DNA of 64,000 nucleotides from Combretum micranthum (lineage: Eukaryota; Streptophyta; Magnoliopsida; Myrtales; Combretaceae): NCBI GenBank assembly GCA_024138025.1, contig JAMXBD010001597.1:62001-126000 (forward strand), given 5' to 3'. A model generated the notes under the pieces. That model worked only from the letters and a program-made list of their open reading frames with translations, was not told where the DNA came from and did not search any database. Shown piece after piece: positions 1 to 11,370 of the stretch (positions are counted from its first letter, which is position 1; every line of letters begins with the position of its first letter). A program made the translations under genes and the position numbers.

Positions 1-705
1 ACGCTTTTCTATAATAGGTCCGGATGACTCGGAATTGAAAATTTCTCAAAATCTAATCTTTCTTGGTTTGAAATATAATCAAGAACTATATTCAAAATTA
101 AATTTTCTTATAAAAGTTATTATTTAGAAATCGAGGAAAAGCCGGAATTAGAGTTTCTAGTCTTTCTCACAAAGCTTGAATTAAACCTGTTTTAGGGTTT
201 CATTTTCCGTTTCTGAAGTTACTTGATTACTAGGAAACCCGGGGTATACATTATAGAAAAAAAATAATAATAAAATTGTGTAATGAAATAAGATGAATAG
301 TGCAAAAGACTAATCAATTACCGGTAGAAATGAAAATACGATTAAAAGGTTATAATTGTAACTTTATAACCCGAAAAAAAATTATATAACTGATATATTT
401 AGAAATCGTGGAAGTACGAGTCTAACGGTACTAATGGTATTTTTTTGATATCTCGAGCCGGGATACGCTTTTCGAAGTCTGTATCTGAACGGTGTTCAAA
501 ATAGGTTAAAAATTTACCAATCTTATGTTTTTAAAATAAACTTATATTACTACGAGTATTCTACATATTTAAACTACCTTTTGGCCTCTGAGTTAGGGCG
601 CTAGATTGCCGGATTTACACTATTGTATTCCGGTTAGTTTTCGGATGATTTTCCGGTTTAGACCTTTGCCAAATTGGAAACTGAGATTTTCTGTTTATAC
701 AACGT
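1..705 (-). repeat. Degenerate ends of the large-LTR family (fragments)
   Basis: Two successive pieces resemble the U3 start of the large LTRs found later in the window (compare 46,320-46,748 and 53,020-53,422). The second piece, about 290-705, carries an ACCGGTAG block, a GAGTCTAACGGTA block and a 'TCTCGAGCCGGGATACG' block in the same order as those copies, and ends in TTTATACA where they end in GGTTTACA. The first piece, 1-255, ends in a similar GGGGTATACA and is cut by the window edge. Orientation is minus, because the intact copies have their TATA box on the minus strand when this block lies at their right end. Heavily diverged; no target duplication was found. Confidence 0.55.
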
Positions 706-1699
706 ATTTTAGTTTGAGAATTTTATTTTAAATTTTATTTTTATAAGTACTTAATATCTCTACTGCTTTTCAGAAATCCTGAATTGAATTATTATATCCG
801 GAGTTTATATCGGTAATGGTTACCATATATGATTTCTTGAGTTTGAGTCAAATATCGATTTTTGGAATGATTTGGGGAAATCTTGATTTTTATAATTTGC
901 TTTGAAAAAGGATCTTCATAGTGTTTTTTTTCGAATTTATTTTTTGCTTCGATTTAAGGTTTTATGAACAATGGTTAACTTAAGGATTATCTAATTTGTT
1001 ATTTTGTTTCTTGAATTCTTCCTTTTAAGATTACGGATTTCAATTTCTAACTCGTTCTATGATTCTTGGGAGTTTGATTTGATCGTTAGGCTTATTGTGA
1101 TTTCTGTCTCTTAGGATTATTAGTCTGGTCGTTTGGGGAATTTCCAAAGTCTATATTTTATTATTGGCAGATAAAGTTTTCTTAATCGTGCCAAAGCCTA
1201 ATTATGGAATTGGCCTTTGGTGATTTCCTAATCCTTCAAATTGTCAGTTATGGATTAACTTGCTTTTTAGCAAATTATCACTGTGTTTTATTTTTATCCC
1301 GATTTTTATGAATTATAGATTAGTAAGCAGTTTATCTTACGTAATGGTTTTTGGACTTAAGGACTTTTGTAGTCCTTATTTTATTTTTAGATTTCTCACG
1401 ACTAATGATTCTTACTTTCGTTTATATTTCAGGACTCGTTCAAAGTTCGGTTTTTAATTTGGAGTGATTTTTAGGGTTTATTTTTGAAGTTCATCGTAGA
1501 ATTATTTATTGAAATTTTCCGGGGCTTACAAAATGTCCAAAATGCACTGTTCAAGTCTACCACAATTCACCACGAACAAATATATACAAGATCTACTCTA
1601 AGGAATTGTATCTATGTAACTACTCTTTTTTTTTCTCTATTTAAGAAAGAACTATGGAACTGTCGTCCTCCTTTCTCTCTCCTCTTTCTTTCTTTTTAA
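706..1699. other. T-rich spacer, no gene seen
   Basis: Very T-rich on the plus strand, with only short open frames of 60-71 codons lacking any recognisable domain. If 1,700-2,165 is the U3 of a minus-strand LTR, this stretch would be its R/U5 part, and a TATA-like TTAAATAG lies on the minus strand near 1,640. I could not match the bulk to any other LTR in the window, so it stays unassigned. Confidence 0.3.
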
Positions 1700-2165
1700 A
1701 CACAGAACAAACCCGTAGAGTGTTCAACTGCCAGCATAAACGCCGGCAGTTTCTTTTCCAATGCCGGCGGTGTAGTCATCCAGCGTTAAACAAATGCAAT
1801 CTGATAGTGGAGAAAATGTATCAACGCCGGCGGCGTTGAATCATAATTTGCCGGCGTTCATTGAAATTACCTAGGTTGTCGTATCCACAAACACTGCCAG
1901 CGTTAAAGATCAGTGTTAAGGAATAGGCTTCTGTGGAATTCATAAAGGCCGGCGGTTTATTCTTCAATGCTGGCGGTGTAGGCATTCAGCGTTAAGAATT
2001 TGTATTCTGGGATGTTGAAGGCTGGCACAAACGCTAGCGGCGTTCTTTTGAAAAATGCCGGCGTTTGTTATGAACTGATCAAAGCTGGCAACGTTTAATT
2101 GCCGTGCTTCTAACTTTATACTTCCTTGCTCACTTTTGAACTCGATTCCATGCAATGAGTATCAA
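1700..2165 (-). repeat. GCCGGC/GCCAGC motif cluster, probable LTR U3 remnant
   Basis: About ten GC-rich cores of the form GCCGGC, GCCAGC or GCTGGC stand in about 400 bases of otherwise AT-rich DNA. The block has internal duplication: a segment around 1,751-1,797 (AATGCCGGCGGTGTAG, then CAGCGTTAA) recurs about 206 bases later around 1,957-2,003 with a few C/T differences. The same kind of cluster occurs just upstream of TATA boxes in LTR1 and LTR2 and, on the minus strand, in the LTR array at 54.8 kb. I therefore infer a decayed minus-strand LTR U3. The remainder of such an LTR could not be delimited. Confidence 0.4.
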
Positions 2166-4532
2166 CATCTTCCATTCCCTGATGTAAAGCAATTTGTGAA
2201 CTCAAAGTACCAATTCTCGTAAATTAGAAACAATTTCGTACTAATTAAGCCCGAATTATGAGATGAAAAATGTATAAAATTTGAGTTTATCAGGCAAAGT
2301 TTGCCGTGATTTGGCCTGTGGGTTATGGCGTGAATATGAGGTTTATTTTCTAAAGAAAACATTGCTCCACTGATCAACTATCTTCGCTTTAATTGTTTAA
2401 TCCTGCCATGAAGTCTCTTCCGTGACACATCGATCCTAAATGTGTTATATGTATGTTCTATATATAATTTATAAAATGCTATACATATAAATAATTTATT
2501 TTTTTATATGGATAGTCTTTTCATTTTATAATTGAGTTAGATATATAAAAAATTATATTTTGACAAAATGAGCATACAAAATAATAATAATAATATTTTA
2601 ATAGGGTTGTAGGTTTGTAAATATGTTTGGTTCATAAACCCAAACCTAGAGACGTTTTAATTCGTGTTGTTTTTGGATTTGTCCCATTTATTATTCATGT
2701 CAATTTCTACTTACTCAAACCATTTTAAAATCGTGTGTATCCTGTCCGGCTTCACATGTTATGTTGTAAATTGCCAGCTTTACATACAAGTAGCTCCCTT
2801 ATATTATTGCTGCCTCATAAGTTTTATGTGATATACCATACAGGTTGCGAGCAGGTTTGTGTCAAGTTTGCAAACAAACTCAAGTTTCAGACTTCTTAAC
2901 GGATTCAAGCTTGAATAAGTGCTTTGCAAACTTATTAAAAGTTTGATTCAGTTAAAACTCGATAATTTTTTTTTTCCAAAAATTTTGCCCGACCGTATGA
3001 TTTTAGAAAGAATTTAGAAGCATAATTGGGCAGTAGTTTTAAGTTTTCAGCTTCTAAGAGTTTGATAAAGAGCATGGGTTGACGTGGCTAAACATCTGTT
3101 GCTAAGGGTGCAAAACGGGCCAGACTCCTGTGAAAGCCCTTTTACATATTCATGTCACGACTAATATACCGCTTTTGCAGAATTATCATAAATTGAGGAA
3201 GCCACAATAGAGCCGCAATATTGTTCATTCATACGCTATATATAGCTACAACTGTTAATGGCCGGAGGAAAAATAAAAAAGAAAGAAATGAAAAGAAAAG
3301 CAAGCTACAACTGTATAAATTCATCCTTTGGATAGTTAATTCTCTTTTAGCACGAGAATAAATGGGGGGTAATAGATGTGTTTCAAAAAGTAACTTTTCT
3401 TCAGAAAAAAAAAAAAAGTCCTTTATTTAGTCATTTCATTCTAACAGAATATAATCAATGCATTTGAAATTTTCAAATCGAAGAAGGATCTACTTCTATT
3501 TAATTAATTTCTCCAAGTGGCTTTATTTAGTCATTTCATTCTAACAGGCAATTCTAATTTTTTTTTTTATCACAACAAGTGGGGAAGATTGCAAATTTTC
3601 ACTATGTATTATCATATTTGAAAGGCTAATATTAATGTCATTAGATTATAAAAATATTGGCTAACAAATATTTCTATTTAATTATCAAATAAATAATTCA
3701 TATCAAATATGCATATTTTGTAATGATAAAATACTAGCCATTAAACCATAAGATATTTCTTTTATTTCTCATGACAAAGATGAATTAAATAAAGAAACAT
3801 ATAGAATTATTGCATAATACCACTAGCGAAATAGAAGATAAAGATCTGTATATTTTATCGGTAGATCGATTTCTTCCATTCTCTTTGTTATGGTGTACCT
3901 ATATATCATATTTATATTTTCATTTTGTTGATATGAGATTCCCTTCCTTTAAATTTTGTAAAGATTTGAATACAAATAGCGTTGTAATATTGTGATTAAT
4001 AAGACATACGGCATTTGGCCCAAAAAACGAAAAGCGACATACGACAGATTCATGAATTTTTTATATATCACTATCAGTCAGTCTCATAAAAAGTGAAGGC
4101 ACCCAGTAGCTAGACTAGGTCGAACAAATGGATCAGCTTGTACCATACATAGACCAGAGACGCACCATCCACAGAAAACGCATTTGTAGAAGATCGCGCT
4201 TTTGACTGATCTTGTTGATGGTGATGGTAGTAGGTTTCGATCCACCTAGAAGATATGAAGTGATTCATCTTCCTTGACTTGATTTTCAAATTTCCATCTG
4301 CCTCAAAATCTCTCTAATTGATTCACGTCATTAAATTTTATTATCTCTACTTTATAGGTGCAAATTGGATTGAAATCAATGAAGTGTAGAATTAAGTTAA
4401 ATAGAATAGAATGTCTATTCTAACAGTTGAATTGAAGAACAACTTGTAGCCGATGTTTTATTCATTAAAAAAAAAAAAAATATGGATGGAGGTGTTTTTC
4501 TTTTTTAGTTTTTTCAATTATTAATCTATTGG
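2166..4532. other. AT-rich intergenic spacer
   Basis: No domain-bearing reading frame. Contains poly-A and poly-T tracts and a perfect 27-base direct repeat at 3,421-3,447 and 3,521-3,547 (100-base period). The part around 4,090-4,260 is less AT-rich and not obviously repetitive within the window, but no coding sequence could be recognised. Nothing else seen. Confidence 0.5.
3421..3547. repeat. 27-bp direct repeat pair, 100 bp apart
   Basis: Positions 3,421-3,447 and 3,521-3,547 are identical over 27 bases (starting CTTTATTTAG, ending CTAACAG). The 73 bases between are unique. This could be a local tandem duplication or the scar of a repair event; no transposon ends are visible at either copy. 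Confidence 0.7.
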
Positions 4533-4620
4533 GCAATGCCTTATAGCATAATTGTATCTCACCTGATTTTTCAAGTGAGATGTTCAAAGTTTGAATCTTT
4601 CATTTTCTATTGTAATTGGT
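4533..4620 (+). repeat. tRNA-derived SINE-like remnant
   Basis: A box-A-like sequence TAGCATAATTGT (4,544-4,555) fits the Pol III A-box pattern except for its last base. A box-B-like AGTTTGAATCT (4,588-4,598) matches GGTTCGAATCC at 8 of 11 positions. Spacing is about 32 bases, as in tRNA genes. Between them TCTCAC and GTGAGA pair perfectly. There is no acceptor stem, so it is not a tRNA gene; a tRNA-derived SINE head is the best reading. The tail and target duplication were not found. Confidence 0.35.
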
Positions 4621-4778
4621 CCAAAACAATAGTTACTAATCTATTGTAATTTTTAGGGAGTGCATCCAATTTAGATCAATCCCATTAGGAGACTGATGTT
4701 CATACTATATGACAGTAGGGGTTTCGACTAATAGATGGAGTTTAAAGTTGATTAATTTACATATTATCAAAAGATTTT

Positions 4779-6679
4779 TGTAAAGTACAAATAAATAATT
4801 CATAATGAATGGTAGAATTGTAATATAGTGATATATAAAAGATATTTTTGTCTTTAAATAGAGAATTTGGACACGAGGAAGTCGCGTGTAAATGATCGGA
4901 TAATTTTGGAGTAGGCTGGCATTTAAGTTGCCAGCCTTTAATCCTAAACTGTCAGCCTAAATATAATAGACGATGGCTTAAACTCCATCCTAGAGCTTCG
5001 GAGGAAATTTTACAAAATTGTGGATTTTTAGCCTACATGGCACATTGGCCACCAGCGTACCAAAGAAAGCCGCCGGCCTAATGTGCGGCCTTGAAGCTTA
5101 TTTGTCCCTAGAAGAATTTAAGCCACCAGCTTTGTTTCCTTCTTGTCCAGCCTATATCCCTACGAGAAACAATACTATAAATACATCTTATCTTCAGTCC
5201 TATCTCTTATAACCTCTCTTAAACTTTTAGTAACCCTAGCAGACACTCTCGAGGTGGATTTCTTCAAGGAATTGAATAAGTGATCTCTCATATTCCTTTA
5301 GTTCGTTTTAGAATATTTTTTCTAAGATTTACGTTGTTGTTGATGAAAGAGGTTGATCATTGGTGGAAGTTGAAGAAACCCTAAGTGTGGAATTGAGGAT
5401 TTATAGTTCTACAATCAATTGAAGGAAGGCAAAAATCAATCTTGAACTATAATTCATAGATATTAAGTTTTAAGGAAAAATTAAATCATGTGTGTTGTTG
5501 TAGATGATTGGTGAATGCATAAACAATGGTGAATAGGTATTCTTGTGAATTAGGGTTTCTCTATTTGTTGGTGTTGATTTGGAGATTGGTGATTCTATGA
5601 ATTTCATAGGAGGAAGATGTTGAAGAATTCTCGTTTAATGAATTAGGGTTTAGGGTTTATATTGCTTACGTTGTTATCAAGGATGTAAATTGATTTATAG
5701 ATGGATGATTCTTTGTTCAGGTGTTTTATTGAGAGTAGGAATTCTATTCTTAAGCTGAAACAGGTACGTTCTTACCATGTTTGATTTTTTTGTGCTTGTA
5801 GGATTAGATGATTAAAACTAACCTAATTCTATTCGGCCTAAATTAATAGTGCGTTATATGTGCTTTCCTACGGTTAGTAAAGACCACGTAGAGTGTGATA
5901 CTAACATTGGCGACCTAACGATCTTTATGTGAGGTTATCCCGAGTGAACTCGTGTATTGAGATGATTCCGGTAGTTTAGAGTAGTGCGAGTATGACAACC
6001 TAGTGTGTGGGAGATTCTCAATACCATATATGTATTATATTACCTATTTTCCTATACTGCTTGTTTTTAAGAGTATGAGTTGCTCCAAGTTTAGGATTAG
6101 TCGTGGATAATCTTAAACTGTGTTGTGTGCTGGATAAATAAAAAGATAAAATTGGTGTTTGCTGCATTAGATATTAGGTTGTATGTGAATTGTGTGATGT
6201 ATGATCATGTGCCTGTGTTTTTGGTTTGGATGTACTGGCCTTTGTGCCCATTTTTTTTTTTTTTTTTAGGTTCAGGTGAAGACCAGATTGTGTATGACTT
6301 ATTTGGCTTTACTGTTTTCATAGAGCCTAGGGATGACAATAGTGGAATTAACTACCCAGCTGATATGTAGATGATTGGATTAGAGATAGATTGATGATGA
6401 TTAGTTTATTAAATTTCCTTTAGATTTTCCAGTTGTAAAGACTTTATGAATTATTAGTTTTAGGATTCTTATGAAATCTTTCTCAATTTGTTTAGTTTAT
6501 ACCAACATGGATGTTTTAGGAGTCATGTTTCTTGATTTTCTATATTAAGTATTCCTTTATGTGAGTTTTGGAGTTATATGATGGTACATTGTGATTTATA
6601 GATATTTAATAGTCTCAGCATGTTCTTATGAAGAAAGGACACGTGGCGGGTTGTAATGCCTTTAAGTTAAGGCGTTACA
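4779..6679 (+). repeat. LTR1, 5' LTR of gypsy element 1
   Basis: About 1.9 kb, starting TGTAAAGTACAAATAAATAA and ending GGCGTTACA, directly before the primer-binding site at 6,687. Its first 1.35 kb aligns closely with the first 1.37 kb of LTR2 at 11,574. It carries a cluster of GCCAGC/GCCGGC motifs (4,913-5,155), then a TATA box (5,176-5,183). The last 500 bases match LTR2 only weakly; there LTR2 follows LTR3 instead. The 5 bases on the left are ATTTT; the compound's right flank (19,146-19,150) is AAAGG, so no target duplication is kept. Confidence 0.88.
5176..5183 (+). promoter_or_regulatory. TATA box of LTR1
   Basis: TATAAATA lies just after the GCC-core motif cluster and before a pyrimidine-rich stretch (CTTCAGTCCTATCTC) that is a plausible transcription start. 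LTR2 has the same arrangement at 11,974-11,981. This marks the U3/R boundary some 400 bases into the LTR and fixes the element's orientation as plus. Confidence 0.7.
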
Positions 6680-6686
6680 GCTTATT

Positions 6687-6698
6687 TGGTATCAGAGC
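6687..6698 (+). other. Primer-binding site, initiator tRNA-Met
   Basis: TGGTATCAGAGC is the classic plant primer site complementary to the 3' end of initiator tRNA-Met. It lies 7 bases after the LTR1 terminal CA. Minus-strand DNA synthesis of element 1 would start here. Confidence 0.9.
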
Positions 6699-6888
6699 TT
6701 AGGTTGATGATCTTTTTAGAATTAAGTTATTAACTCCTTAGGGCGGTGAGCATTGATGAGTGGGGTAGAAATAATAGGAGTTGTTTATATAAATAGTTGT
6801 ATAGTATCTCGTAGTTTATATAGTGTTTAAATCTCTAAAGTTAGTTTTTCCTTTTTTTTCTTATGTTTTGGTGTATGCTTGTGATAGA

Positions 6889-8165
6889 ATTCCACCAGAA
6901 GGAGTGCCCCTGATACTAGTTCCTCTAGAAATGGTGATGAGGAACAACACCTGTGAACCAGCCACCCTTGAACCAAGAACCTAGAAACATGCCCCTACCA
7001 TCACTTCCACCTGTAGGACAGCAGGTGCCTAATGTTGTTGTAGGACGACAAGTGCCAGTTGATGCTGCACAGTTGATGCAGGTAGTGAACGCTCTGTTAG
7101 GAGTAGTTAATTAGCAGCAGAAGAATATGAGGCAGGATATGCAAATCGTGCAGGCTAATGTTGAGGCCTAGAGACAGGAGGCACAATGGAACAATGGTAA
7201 TGGTGGAAATGGAGGCTATAGAGCAAGATACACTGATGTGCTCAACCTAACAAGTTTGCAGTCCTGGTCTACAAATTTGAGCCCAGCCTAGGAAGCCATT
7301 AAAGGCTTAATTATGGATTGAGGAGGTAAAGAAGACATTTGCTGCTCTAGACATTCCGGAGAACAAGAAAGTAGAATATGCCTCCTATTTGCTGATAGAA
7401 GAGCAAACAACTGGTGGATGAGCACTAAGTGTCATATGCCTGGAGTAATCACATGGGAGATGTTCAAATAGGCCTTCTATAAGGAGTTCTTACTTGATAG
7501 TATGAAGCAGAAAATGCTTCAAGAGTATTACACATTACAGTAAGGTAAGATGACAGTAGAGGAGTGTGAAGCTAAGCTGCACTAATTGATAAGGTTTCTA
7601 CCAGAACCCCTAAAGAAAAGTGAAGAGGCCAAAGTGAGCAGATTTATAATTGGTTTAGAGCCTGAAATTCAGTATCAAGTCAATTTGATGGACTTAAATA
7701 ACTACTCTGGTGTGGTCAACAAAGCTAAGATAGTGGAGCAGGGCCTAAACAAAATTAAGGGGTGTAAGACTCAGAAGAACTAGATCTATTATGGAAAGCG
7801 ACCAGCCGCCAATGTTCTTTATCAAGATAGGGGAAGAGACCAGTTACATAGCAAGTCAGGCTAGTAGTTTAGGGTGCAGAAAAAAAAGTGCATCAATGCC
7901 TTGGACCTCATGACATTAAGGAATGAAAGTGGCCTGAAAACGCATGTGTTTCATGTGGCAGGATGGAACATAGCCATAAGTTTTGCACAGAGAGAATCAT
8001 TCCCTAAGTTTATTGCTTTAAGTGCGGACAGAGAGGGCACAAAGCCATTAAATGCAAGGAGCCAAAAGGCTTTTAAGTTCAGCAACACAGATGGGTCGAA
8101 CTTAAGGTGGACAAGGATAAAGGGCACCAACCAAGATATATGCACTTCAGCATCGAGACACCTCT
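6889..8165 (+). pseudogene. Gag of gypsy element 1, decayed
   Basis: Structural protein of an LTR retrotransposon that would form the particle and bind RNA. The start is inferred at about 6,889, where a proline/arginine/serine-rich N-terminus typical of Tekay-type Gag can be read. The capsid region follows (about 7,230-7,770), including the stretch around 'MTVEECEAKL' and an open segment at 7,586-7,783. Two CCHC zinc knuckles lie in one frame: C-x2-C-x4-H-x4-C at 7,945-7,986 and again at 8,014-8,055, with a stop codon between them at 8,005. Many internal stops and frame changes show it cannot make a protein. Protease follows downstream in another frame. Confidence 0.8.
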
Positions 8166-8600
8166 AAGTGGACACTATAGCAGGTACACTTTGCATACTT
8201 CTGCATAGTGCCTATGTTCTCTTCGATACTGGTGCAAGTTTTTTTAGTATATCTGGATCTTTCGTTGATGTTTGTGGTGTGCATGTCAAACTTATGCTTG
8301 TATGTTTGTTTATGAATAGCCTTTGGGGAGTGGGCTATGCTGAATAAGATATGTAAAAATGTCGATATTGAGATGATGGATAGATATCTACATGTAGATG
8401 TTGTGGTTTTGGATATGGTAGACTTTGATGTGATATTAGGAGTAGACTGGTTAGTGAAACACCATGCTATGATAGACTGCTATAATTTAGCTATGAAGTT
8501 TAGTCTGCTGATGGAGATCAATTTGAGTATGGGCTTGAGATACAAAGACCTCAAACTTTGCCTACCTATGAGTTATGGAAAAGTTATCTTTGGCAACTAT
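8166..8600 (+). pseudogene. Aspartic protease of gypsy element 1, decayed
   Basis: Retroviral-type aspartic protease that would cut the Gag-Pol polyprotein. The active-site DTGAS triplet is intact at 8,225-8,239 and preceded by hydrophobic residues, as in the family. The C-terminal half, with the conserved 'ILGVDWL' block, is in a different frame within an open segment beginning at 8,337, so at least one frameshift separates the halves. Order after Gag and before RT is normal for Ty3/gypsy. Not functional. Confidence 0.8.
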
Positions 8601-9380
8601 AACAGTAGAGAAGGAACGAAAGGCAGATTTCACATAGATAGCTATGTGTGTGAATATGCTGATGTGTTTTTAGAAGACTTACCAGGGTTACCACCAGAGA
8701 GGGAAGTAGAGTTCTATATAGATTTGAAGCTAGGTACCTTACCTATATCAAAGACACTTACAAAATGACTCCTATAAAACTTGTTGAATTAAAAGCACAA
8801 TTAAAGCATTTCTCCAAAAGAATTTTATTAGACCTAGTGTGTCGCCATGGAGCTCCAGTGTTGTTTGTGAAGAAGAAAGATGGGAGCATGAGATTATGTA
8901 TGGATTATCGAGAGTTGAACTAGGTAACAATCAAGAATAAGTACCTGTTACCTAGAATAGATGATTTATTTGATCAGCTAGTAGGAGAAAGAATATTTTC
9001 TAAGATTGATCTTAGGTCTAGATATCACCAGCTACGGGTCAGAGCAGAGGATATTCAAAAGACAGCATTCAGGACCAGTATGGGCATTATGAATTCATTA
9101 GCATGCCATTTAGTTTAACCAATGCACCAACAATATTTATGGATCTCATGAACAGAGTCTTTAGAGAATACTTGGACCTTTTTGTAGTAGTGTTCATTGA
9201 CGATGTGCTAGTGTATTCCAAGTCAAAGGAGGAACATGAAGAGCATTTGAGACTAGTTTTGACCAGACTACAAGATGAGAAGCTATATGCTAAATTCATC
9301 AAGTGTGAATTCTAGTTAGAACAAGTGTCTTTCTTAAGACATATTGTGGATGAGAACGAAACTTCAGTAGATCTGAGAAA
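8601..9380 (+). pseudogene. Reverse transcriptase of gypsy element 1, decayed
   Basis: Copies element RNA into DNA. The linker '[14 protein letters not shown]' (around 8,680) and the fingers region with '[10 protein letters not shown]' are readable, followed by the palm. The catalytic box is FIDD at 9,193-9,204 (the gypsy form of YxDD), inside an open stretch at 9,103-9,315. Frameshifts near 8,765 and 9,090 and in-frame stops (for example where a Trp is expected after 'KCEF') break it. Domain order protease-RT-RNase H-integrase is the Ty3/gypsy order and excludes copia. Confidence 0.88.
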
Positions 9381-9990
9381 GTGAAAGTCGTAGTGGAATG
9401 GCTGATTGTTAAGACCGTGACCGAAATCAGAAGTTTTCTAGGAATGGAAGGTTATTACAGAAGATTTGTAGAAGAGTTTTCCAAGATAGCAAGTCCATTA
9501 ACCAGATTGACTCAGAAAGGGGTGAAGTATGTATGGAGTGATGATTGTGAGAGCAACTTCCAATGATCGAAGGAGAAGTTAGTGTCAACCCCAATGTTGG
9601 CTTTACCTATGAGTGGCGAGGAGTGTACTATATACAATGATGCCTCGTTACAAGGATTAGGTTGTGTGTTGATGCAGGGAGGTAAGGTGATAGCATATGC
9701 TTCTAGACAGTTGAAGCCATATGAGAAGAACTACCCAACACATGACCTAAAACTAGTAGTAGTGGTTCATGCATTGAAGCTTTAGAGACATTACCTGTAT
9801 GAGGACAAATGTAAAGTGTACACAGATCATAAAAGCCTCAAGGACATCGTTACCAAAAGAGAGCTAAACATGAGACAGAGGAGATGGTTGGAGCTCATAA
9901 AAGATTTTGATGTGGACATACAATACCACCAGGGAAGTCAAATGTTGTAGCAGATGCCTTGAGCAGAAAGAGACATGAGAATTTAGCAGC
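9381..9990 (+). pseudogene. RT connection and RNase H of gypsy element 1, decayed
   Basis: RNase H would degrade the RNA strand of the RNA/DNA hybrid. The RT thumb and connection segment ('RSFLGMEGYYRRFV') occupies 9,381-9,566. RNase H begins around 9,600, with an acidic 'NDAS' motif where the family has TDAS, then '[18 protein letters not shown]'. A stop stands where the next residue should be Trp, before 'RHYL'. A second acidic block, 'VYTDHKSL', lies at about 9,820. The end, with 'DALSRK'-like sequence near 9,955, is frameshifted. Confidence 0.82.
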
Positions 9991-10129
9991 CTTGGTCACA
10001 TCAGAACAACACTTAATTGATGACATGAGGAAACTTGAGTTGAAGATAGTGACCAGATGAGTTGATGAAAGATTGGCGGACCTACAGATTCAGCTTACTC
10101 TAGTTGAAAGGATCAAAACAGCTCATATA

Positions 10130-11370
10130 GATTATTAGAGTATCTTAGAGATAAAGAGGAGAATAGAGAATGGTAGAGCACCTGAGTTCTACATTGATGA
10201 AGACGGTGTGATCCGATACAAAGGAAGATTATGTGTGCTAGAACAAAGAGAATTGAGGAAGGAGTTATTGAGAGAAGCACACTACTCTAGTTATTCCAAT
10301 TACCTAGGAGGTAATAAGACGTACCACGACCTGAAAAAAGTTGTATTGGTGGAATAACTGAAGAAGGAAATTGCTGAGTATGTGTCGAAGTGCCACACCT
10401 GCCAGATGATTAATATTAAACATAGAAGACTGGTAGGTGAGCTAAAGCCTTTGCCAATATTTCAATGGAAGTAAGAGCATATCACCATGGATTTTGTTAC
10501 GGCCCTAACCAGAACAAGAGAAAAGTTTGACTTAGTATGGATGATTGTAGACAGGATCACAAATGTAGCTCACTTTATACCTATTAAGACTGGGTATAAA
10601 TTGGAATGTTTGGCATAGTTGTATATCAAAGAAATAGTAAGATTACATGGCATACCAGTAACCATTGTGTCTGACAGAGATACTAGGTTTGTTGGAAGAT
10701 TTTGGAAGAGCTTACATCAGGCTTTAGGCACTAAAGTTGTGTTTAGTACTGTCTATCATCCTTAAACAGGTGGACAGTCTAAGAGGAGAATCCAGATCCT
10801 TGAAGACATGTTGAGAGGTTGTGTCTTAAGCTTTAAAGGTAGCTGGGATGAGTATTTTCCTCTAGTAGAATTTGCATATAACAACATTTATCAAGCATCA
10901 ATTGGGATGCCATCGTATGAAGCCTTATATGGTAGAAAGTACCGATCATCGATTCATTGGGATGAAGAAGGAGACACGTAGATTTTGGGACCAGAATTGG
11001 CACAGGATGCCAACGATAAAGTTCAAATAATCTAACAAAAGACTTTAAGCCACTCAAAGCCATCAAAAAATCTATGCTGATAAAAGAAGGAGACCTTTGG
11101 AGTTTTAGGTTGGAGAGCATGTGTTGCTTAAAATTTCGCCAACCAAAGGTATTGTCAGATGCGGGCTAAGAGGCAAGTTGAACCCTAGGTATGTGGGGCC
11201 ATATGAGATCTTAGAGAGGATAGGCGATGTGGCTTATAGACTAGTTTTACCGCCTAGTTTGGAGGGAGTGCACAACGTCTTTCATGTGTCGCTGTTGAGG
11301 AAGTATGTGAAAGACCCCGAGCAGATAGCAGAGTTAAAGCCACTAGATATGCATCCTGATCATATTACTG
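10130..11370 (+). pseudogene. Integrase of gypsy element 1, decayed, catalytic Glu lost
   Basis: Would insert the DNA copy into the host chromosome. The zinc-binding region runs from about 10,265; its CHTC pair is intact at 10,391-10,402, but the second His, expected as HPG, reads Y-L-G. The catalytic core is in a single frame: Asp at 10,490-10,492 (in 'ITMDF'), Asp at 10,673-10,675 (in 'SDRDTRF'), then exactly 35 residues later the position of the catalytic Glu is AAG, Lys (10,781-10,783). Stops interrupt at several Trp and Gln positions. The GPY/F module ('RYVGPYEIL') follows at about 11,184 in the long open segment shared with the chromodomain. Confidence 0.85.

Noticed and set aside
6125..6370. 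81-codon plus-strand open frame with a long Phe run
   Set aside because: Inside LTR1, across a poly-T tract; not conserved in LTR2.
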